From positions 1 through 64,000 of the forward strand of contig CAVTGV010000007.1 of NCBI GenBank assembly GCA_963734365.1: DNA of 64,000 nt. Reading direction: 5' to 3'. Position numbers and translations under genes: made by a program. Source of the stretch: JACVRW01 sp963734365 (GTDB taxonomy: Bacteria; Actinomycetota; Thermoleophilia; Solirubrobacterales; Thermoleophilaceae). Positions 60,839-64,000 of the stretch are shown piece after piece. The notes beneath the pieces are model-generated. The model was not told the origin of the DNA, ran no database searches, and saw only the letters and a list, made by a program, of their open reading frames with translations. Position 1 is the stretch's first letter, and every line of letters starts with the position of its first letter.

Positions 60839-61663
60839 ATGATCTTGGTGACCGGAGCGACGGGCAACGCCGGCGGGGCCACCGTCGAGGCGCTCGCGGC
60901 CAGCGGCGAGCCGGTGCGCGCCGTGAGCCGCGAGGAGCGGGACTGGCCGGACGGCGTGGAGGGCGCAACCGGTGACCTCAACCGGGCTGAGTCCCTCGTT
61001 CCGGCCCTCGCGGGCGCCGAGGCGGTGTTCCTGATGAGCGGCTACGAGGGCATGGAGGATCTCCTGGCGGCCGCCCGCGAAGCCGGGGTGCGGCGCGTGG
61101 TGCTGCTGTCCTCGTCGTCGGTCCCCGCGGGAGACATGGACAACGCAATGACGCGCTACCACGTCGTTTCCGAGCGGGCCGTAAGGGACAGCGGCCTCGA
61201 CTGGACCATGCTGCAGCCCAACTCGTTCATGACCAACACGCTCCAGTGGGCACCCCAGCTGCGTGAGGGCGACGTGGTGAGCGCGCCGTTCGCCGACGTG
61301 GCCGTGGCCACGATCGATCCCGCCGACATCGGCGCAGTGGCGGCCGCCGCCCTGAGCAGACCGGGCCACGAGGGGCAGAGCTACCGGCTCTCGGGCCCCG
61401 AGTCTCTGCTCCCCGCCGACCGCCTTCGGATCCTCGCCGGCGTGCTGGACCGCGACCTGCGCCTCGACCCTCAGTCCGAGCAGGCGGCGCGCGAGGAGAT
61501 GAGCGCCTCCATGCCCGCCGAGTACGTGGACGCGCTGATGTCCTTCTTCGCCGACGGCAAGCTCGACGAGTCCGAGGTGCTTCCCACGGTGGCGGAGGTT
61601 CTCGGCAGGGAGCCCGGCAGCTTCGAGAGCTGGGCCACGGCGAACGCCGACGCCTTCCGCTGA
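60839..61663 (+). CDS. NmrA-like NAD(P)-binding protein
   Basis: 274 aa. Atypical short-chain dehydrogenase: MILVTGATGNAGGATVEALA (NAD(P) motif), AVFLMSGYEGMEDLLAAARE, VVLLSSSSVPAGDM, YHVVSERAVRDSGLDWTMLQ, PNSFMTNTLQWAPQLREGDV. These proteins act as quinone/NADPH-dependent reductases or redox sensors (QorB/NmrA type). The ATG follows GAGTGAGGAGACGAGCG. The TetR gene diverges 24 bp away. Confidence 0.9.
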   Translation: MILVTGATGNAGGATVEALAASGEPVRAVSREERDWPDGVEGATGDLNRAESLVPALAGAEAVFLMSGYEGMEDLLAAAREAGVRRVVLLSSSSVPAGDMDNAMTRYHVVSERAVRDSGLDWTMLQPNSFMTNTLQWAPQLREGDVVSAPFADVAVATIDPADIGAVAAAALSRPGHEGQSYRLSGPESLLPADRLRILAGVLDRDLRLDPQSEQAAREEMSASMPAEYVDALMSFFADGKLDESEVLPTVAEVLGREPGSFESWATANADAFR

Positions 61664-61667
61664 GTCG

Positions 61668-62864
61668 CTAGGAGCCCGAGTTCGCGCCCGCGACCACGCC
61701 CGCCAGGCGCTCCACGGCCGTCTCCAGCTCGGTCTCGGTACGGTGGCTGAACGACAGCCGCATCGCGTTGTGACCCCGGTCGCCGACGTGGAACGGCGGG
61801 CCGGGCACGTAGGACACGCCGGCTTCGATCGCGGCCGGCCGGAGCGCGACCGTGTCGAGTCCGTCGGGCAGCGTCAGCCAGGTGAGAAAGCCACCCGTCG
61901 GCTCGGTCCACTCGACCCCATCCGGCATGTGCCTCGACAATGCCGCACTCAGCGCCGCCCAGTGCGCCCCGTACAGCTCCCGGGCCCTCGGGAGGTGGCG
62001 CTCGAAGCCACCGGAGCGGCCGTACTCCTCCACCAGGCGCTGCCCGAGACCGCCGGCGCACTGGTCGGTGTTCTGCTTGGCGGCCGCGAGCTCGGCCACC
62101 ACGTCGGCCGGGCCCACGGCCCAGCCGAGCCGCACGCCGGGGGAGAAGGTCTTCGAGAACGTGCCGGTCTGCAGCACGATCTCCGGCGCCAGCGACCAGA
62201 GCGACGGCAAGCCCGTCCCGTCGAAAGAGAGCTCGCGGTAGGCGACATCCTCGAAGATCAGGATCCCGTGCCGGCGGCACAGCTCCACCAGCTCGCGGCG
62301 GCGGTCGAGCGGCAGCGTCCGCCCGGTCGGGTTCTGGTACTCCGGGATCGTGTAGACGAACTTCGGGCGCAGGCCGTCACTCAAGCGCGTCTCGAGGTCG
62401 TCGACGCACAGCCCGTCGTCGTCCATCGCGATCGGGGCGATGTCGGCCTCGGCGCGGCGGAACGCCATCAGCGCAGCGAGATAGGTGGGAGCCTCAACCG
62501 CGATCGTGTCACCCGGATCGATCAGCGCCTGGCCCATCAGCGTGATGCACTCCATCCCGCCGCTGGTGACGATCATCTCGCTGGGCTCGGGGCGCCGGCC
62601 CTGCACCTGCTCCTGGCGGTCGACCAGGTAGTCGCGGACGCTCGGGAGCCCCTCACACGGCGTGTACTGCAGCGCGACGGCGGCGTCGTCGCGTACGAGC
62701 CGCCCGGCGATCTCGTCGAGCTCGCCGGTGGGGAACGTGGCCGGGTTCGGGAACCCGCCCGTCATGGACAGGACGCCGGGCGGGCTCCCGGCGAGGATCG
62801 TGGCCAGCTCGTCGCCTCCGGACAGCCGCGTCCTGCGTGCGAACGCGTGCGCGAACTCAGTCAT
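61668..62864 (-). CDS. PLP-dependent aminotransferase (class I/II, 2-aminoadipate/LysN-like)
   Basis: 398 aa. SMTGGFPNPATFPTGELDEI, ALQYTPCEGLPSVRDYLVDR, IVTSGGMECITLMGQALIDP, KFVYTIPEYQNPTGRTLPLD and the PLP lysine in QTGTFSKTFSPGVRLGWAVG define the subgroup that includes LysN and MocR-type catalytic domains without the helix-turn-helix. Donor specificity cannot be read. The ATG (62862-62864) overlaps the stop of the RraA-like gene by 8 bp, so they are co-translated. Confidence 0.9.
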   Translation of the reverse strand: MTEFAHAFARRTRLSGGDELATILAGSPPGVLSMTGGFPNPATFPTGELDEIAGRLVRDDAAVALQYTPCEGLPSVRDYLVDRQEQVQGRRPEPSEMIVTSGGMECITLMGQALIDPGDTIAVEAPTYLAALMAFRRAEADIAPIAMDDDGLCVDDLETRLSDGLRPKFVYTIPEYQNPTGRTLPLDRRRELVELCRRHGILIFEDVAYRELSFDGTGLPSLWSLAPEIVLQTGTFSKTFSPGVRLGWAVGPADVVAELAAAKQNTDQCAGGLGQRLVEEYGRSGGFERHLPRARELYGAHWAALSAALSRHMPDGVEWTEPTGGFLTWLTLPDGLDTVALRPAAIEAGVSYVPGPPFHVGDRGHNAMRLSFSHRTETELETAVERLAGVVAGANSGS

Positions 62865-63531
62865 CCACCCGGAACGCGAGCGCGCTGTCCTCGCCGCGGT
62901 CGAGCGCCGCAACGTGTTCCGCATGGTTGGTCAGGCCGTGCAGCGCCTGGCCCCGCTCCTGCGCGGCGAGGATGGCCTGCTCGCTGCGGCCGATCATCTC
63001 CGCGGTCTCGAGCGCGGCCGCGATCCGCTCCGCGGTGGCGATCAGCAGGCCGTCGTCGTCGCCGAACACGATGTCCCCCGGCGACACCTCCACGCCGCCA
63101 CAGGCGATCCTGGCGCCGAGCGCGGCGCGCGACACGGTGGTGCCCGATCGGGGCGTGGTGCCGCGGGCGAACACCGGGAGCCCGATGGCGCGCAGGCCCC
63201 GCAGGTCGCGGCAGAACCCGTCCGCGACGATCCCGGCCAGCCCGCGGCGCCGCGCCTCCGTGGCGAACAGCTCGCCGAATACGGCGCGCGAGCTCCCGTT
63301 CGTGGCGATCACCAGCACGTCACCGGCCGCGGCCTCGGCCAGCGCGTCCATCACCGGCAGATGGTCGTCCTCCGCCTGGACCGTGAACGCCGGCCCGGCC
63401 ATGCGCACGTCCGGGATCATCGCCCGCACGGCCGGATCGACCACGGGCAGGGTCTTGTCAGCGTCCGAGAGCGCGGAGACGTCGATGCCCAGGAGCCGGC
63501 CGATCAGATCCACGGGCAGAGCGTGCCACAT
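62857..63531 (-). CDS. RraA-like / HMG-aldolase-family protein
   Basis: 224 aa. MAGPAFTVQAEDDHLPVMDA, AAAGDVLVIATNGSSRAVFG, ATEARRRGLAGIVADGFCRD and GDIVFGDDDGLLIATAERI carry the G-x3-G-x-V-x-DG-x2-RD signature that binds Mg2+ and the alpha-keto acid in 4-hydroxy-4-methyl-2-oxoglutarate aldolase/oxaloacetate decarboxylase. Coupling to an aminotransferase suggests that it acts on the keto-acid product (inference); RNase E inhibition (RraA) is less likely in this lineage. Confidence 0.87.
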   Translation of the reverse strand: MWHALPVDLIGRLLGIDVSALSDADKTLPVVDPAVRAMIPDVRMAGPAFTVQAEDDHLPVMDALAEAAAGDVLVIATNGSSRAVFGELFATEARRRGLAGIVADGFCRDLRGLRAIGLPVFARGTTPRSGTTVSRAALGARIACGGVEVSPGDIVFGDDDGLLIATAERIAAALETAEMIGRSEQAILAAQERGQALHGLTNHAEHVAALDRGEDSALAFRVDD

Positions 63532-63557
63532 GGCCGGGGCCCGGGCCGGCCGGATGC

Positions 63558-63881
63558 TCAGGCCCGGTACATACCGGTGATCTCGGTGAACCCCTGCACG
63601 GGCAGGGCCGGGCCGTCCACGCGCAGCACCGCGAAGCGGCCGTCGGCGGGAGCGGTCCGTTCCGCGGTCATGTTCCAGCGGGCGCAGAACTCCTCGACTT
63701 CGGGCACGGCATGGTCGGCGATCGTGATGAGGGCGGCCGCCCGGGTGTCAAGCCGCTCGGGCGTGTGTCGGTCCGCCCGCCGTTCGAGCCAGCCCATCAG
63801 CATCGCGTCGAGCTGCTCAGAAAGGGTGAGCGGTTGGAGGGTCTCGGTATCGGTGTGGATCTGAGTGTCAGTTGCGTCCAT
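63558..63881 (-). CDS. hypothetical protein, 107 aa
   Basis: TLQPLTLSEQLDAMLMGWLE, RLDTRAAALITIADHAVPEV, EEFCARWNMTAERTAPADGR, FAVLRVDGPALPVQGFTEIT. Helical with a short beta end. I do not recognise the family. It lies 26 bp upstream of the RraA-like gene on the same strand and probably in the same transcription unit. Start ATG at 63879-63881. Confidence 0.6.
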   Translation of the reverse strand: MDATDTQIHTDTETLQPLTLSEQLDAMLMGWLERRADRHTPERLDTRAAALITIADHAVPEVEEFCARWNMTAERTAPADGRFAVLRVDGPALPVQGFTEITGMYRA

Positions 63882-63926
63882 ACCCCCGAGACTCGGGCGC
63901 GGAGCTGGTTATTCCAGTGAGGTTGA

Positions 63927-64000
63927 TCACACTGCCTCGGTCCAGACGAGCGCGGACCCGTCCAGCACGATCGTGCCGTCCTGATTGGTGACCGTCGTCC
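63927..64000 (-). CDS. C-terminal end of a gene running off the window, possibly MaoC/enoyl-CoA hydratase-like
   Basis: The last 22 codons read TVTNQDGTIVLDGSALVWTE, AV, then TGA (63927-63929). 'NQdG-iVldG-A-v' is the usual last strand of MaoC-type (R)-hydratases and related hot-dog proteins. The rest lies outside the window. Confidence 0.4.
   Translation of the reverse strand, partial: TTVTNQDGTIVLDGSALVWTEAV

Noticed and set aside
62857..63531. RNase E inhibitor RraA
   Set aside because: The catalytic metal/keto-acid motif and coupling to an aminotransferase favour the aldolase/decarboxylase branch; RraA function is a proteobacterial feature.

Overview
The window looks like chromosomal DNA of a high-GC Gram-positive bacterium, most likely an actinobacterium of the Thermoleophilia/Solirubrobacterales type. 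The reasons are very high GC with little intergenic DNA, frequent GTG and TTG starts, many 4-base stop/start overlaps (ATGA, GTGA, TTGA), and the gene content: NarL- and VanRS-type two-component systems, SigG-like ECF factors with a SnoaL tail, DUF11 and RTX/glycine-rich secreted proteins, and many VOC, GNAT and FAD enzymes. The lineage is an inference from gene style; no rRNA is present. There is no CRISPR array and no intact insertion sequence. Two tRNA-Ser genes lie near the ends (142-230, CGA; 59545-59633, GGA).

Region 0-17 kb: after tRNA-Ser comes decayed DNA, then an island centred on a two-GAF sensor kinase and a NarL-type regulator, with GAPDH, pyruvate phosphate dikinase, a CBS-domain protein, a GNAT/acyl-CoA-synthetase fusion, a two-helix membrane protein, and three intact plus two decayed copies of one FAD-oxidoreductase family. 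This content resembles the DosR/OsdR dormancy-hypoxia regulons of actinobacteria. 17-19 kb: a broken cation:proton antiporter beside a DHA2-type MFS exporter. 19.5-22.7 kb: three secreted proteins, namely a glycine-rich RTX-like protein and a tandem pair sharing an N-terminal module but carrying different C-terminal modules.

22.7-31.8 kb: accessory enzymes and regulators, including a SigG-like ECF factor coupled to an MBL hydrolase, an alpha/beta hydrolase that has lost its catalytic Ser and His, an ArsR-SRPBCC pair divergent from DUF899, and a proline-dehydrogenase-like gene, with several gene remnants. 31.9-40.3 kb: a large DUF11 surface protein, an RNHCP protein, a frameshifted methyltransferase, an arginase-family enzyme, the mntR-mntH manganese module with a perfect palindromic operator, and a secreted protein behind a near-consensus sigma-70 promoter with phased repeats.

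40.3-56 kb: an orphan MASE1-GAF kinase, a trypsin-like protease with a separately encoded copy of what looks like its N-terminal domain, tryptophan dioxygenase, a second ECF factor, an Ada/OGT DNA-repair fusion, a DUF3089 lipase-like protein coupled to an amine-oxidase-type flavoprotein, Lrp divergent from phenylalanine hydroxylase, and a GlpA-like/pyridine-nucleotide flavoprotein pair. 56-64 kb: a membrane zincin, a VanY/VanR/VanS module with phased repeats between vanY and vanR, tRNA-Ser with a duplicated 3' end, a frameshifted TetR divergent from an NmrA-like reductase, and an aminotransferase/RraA pair. A fragment of a gene that resembles a MaoC-type hydratase runs off the right end.
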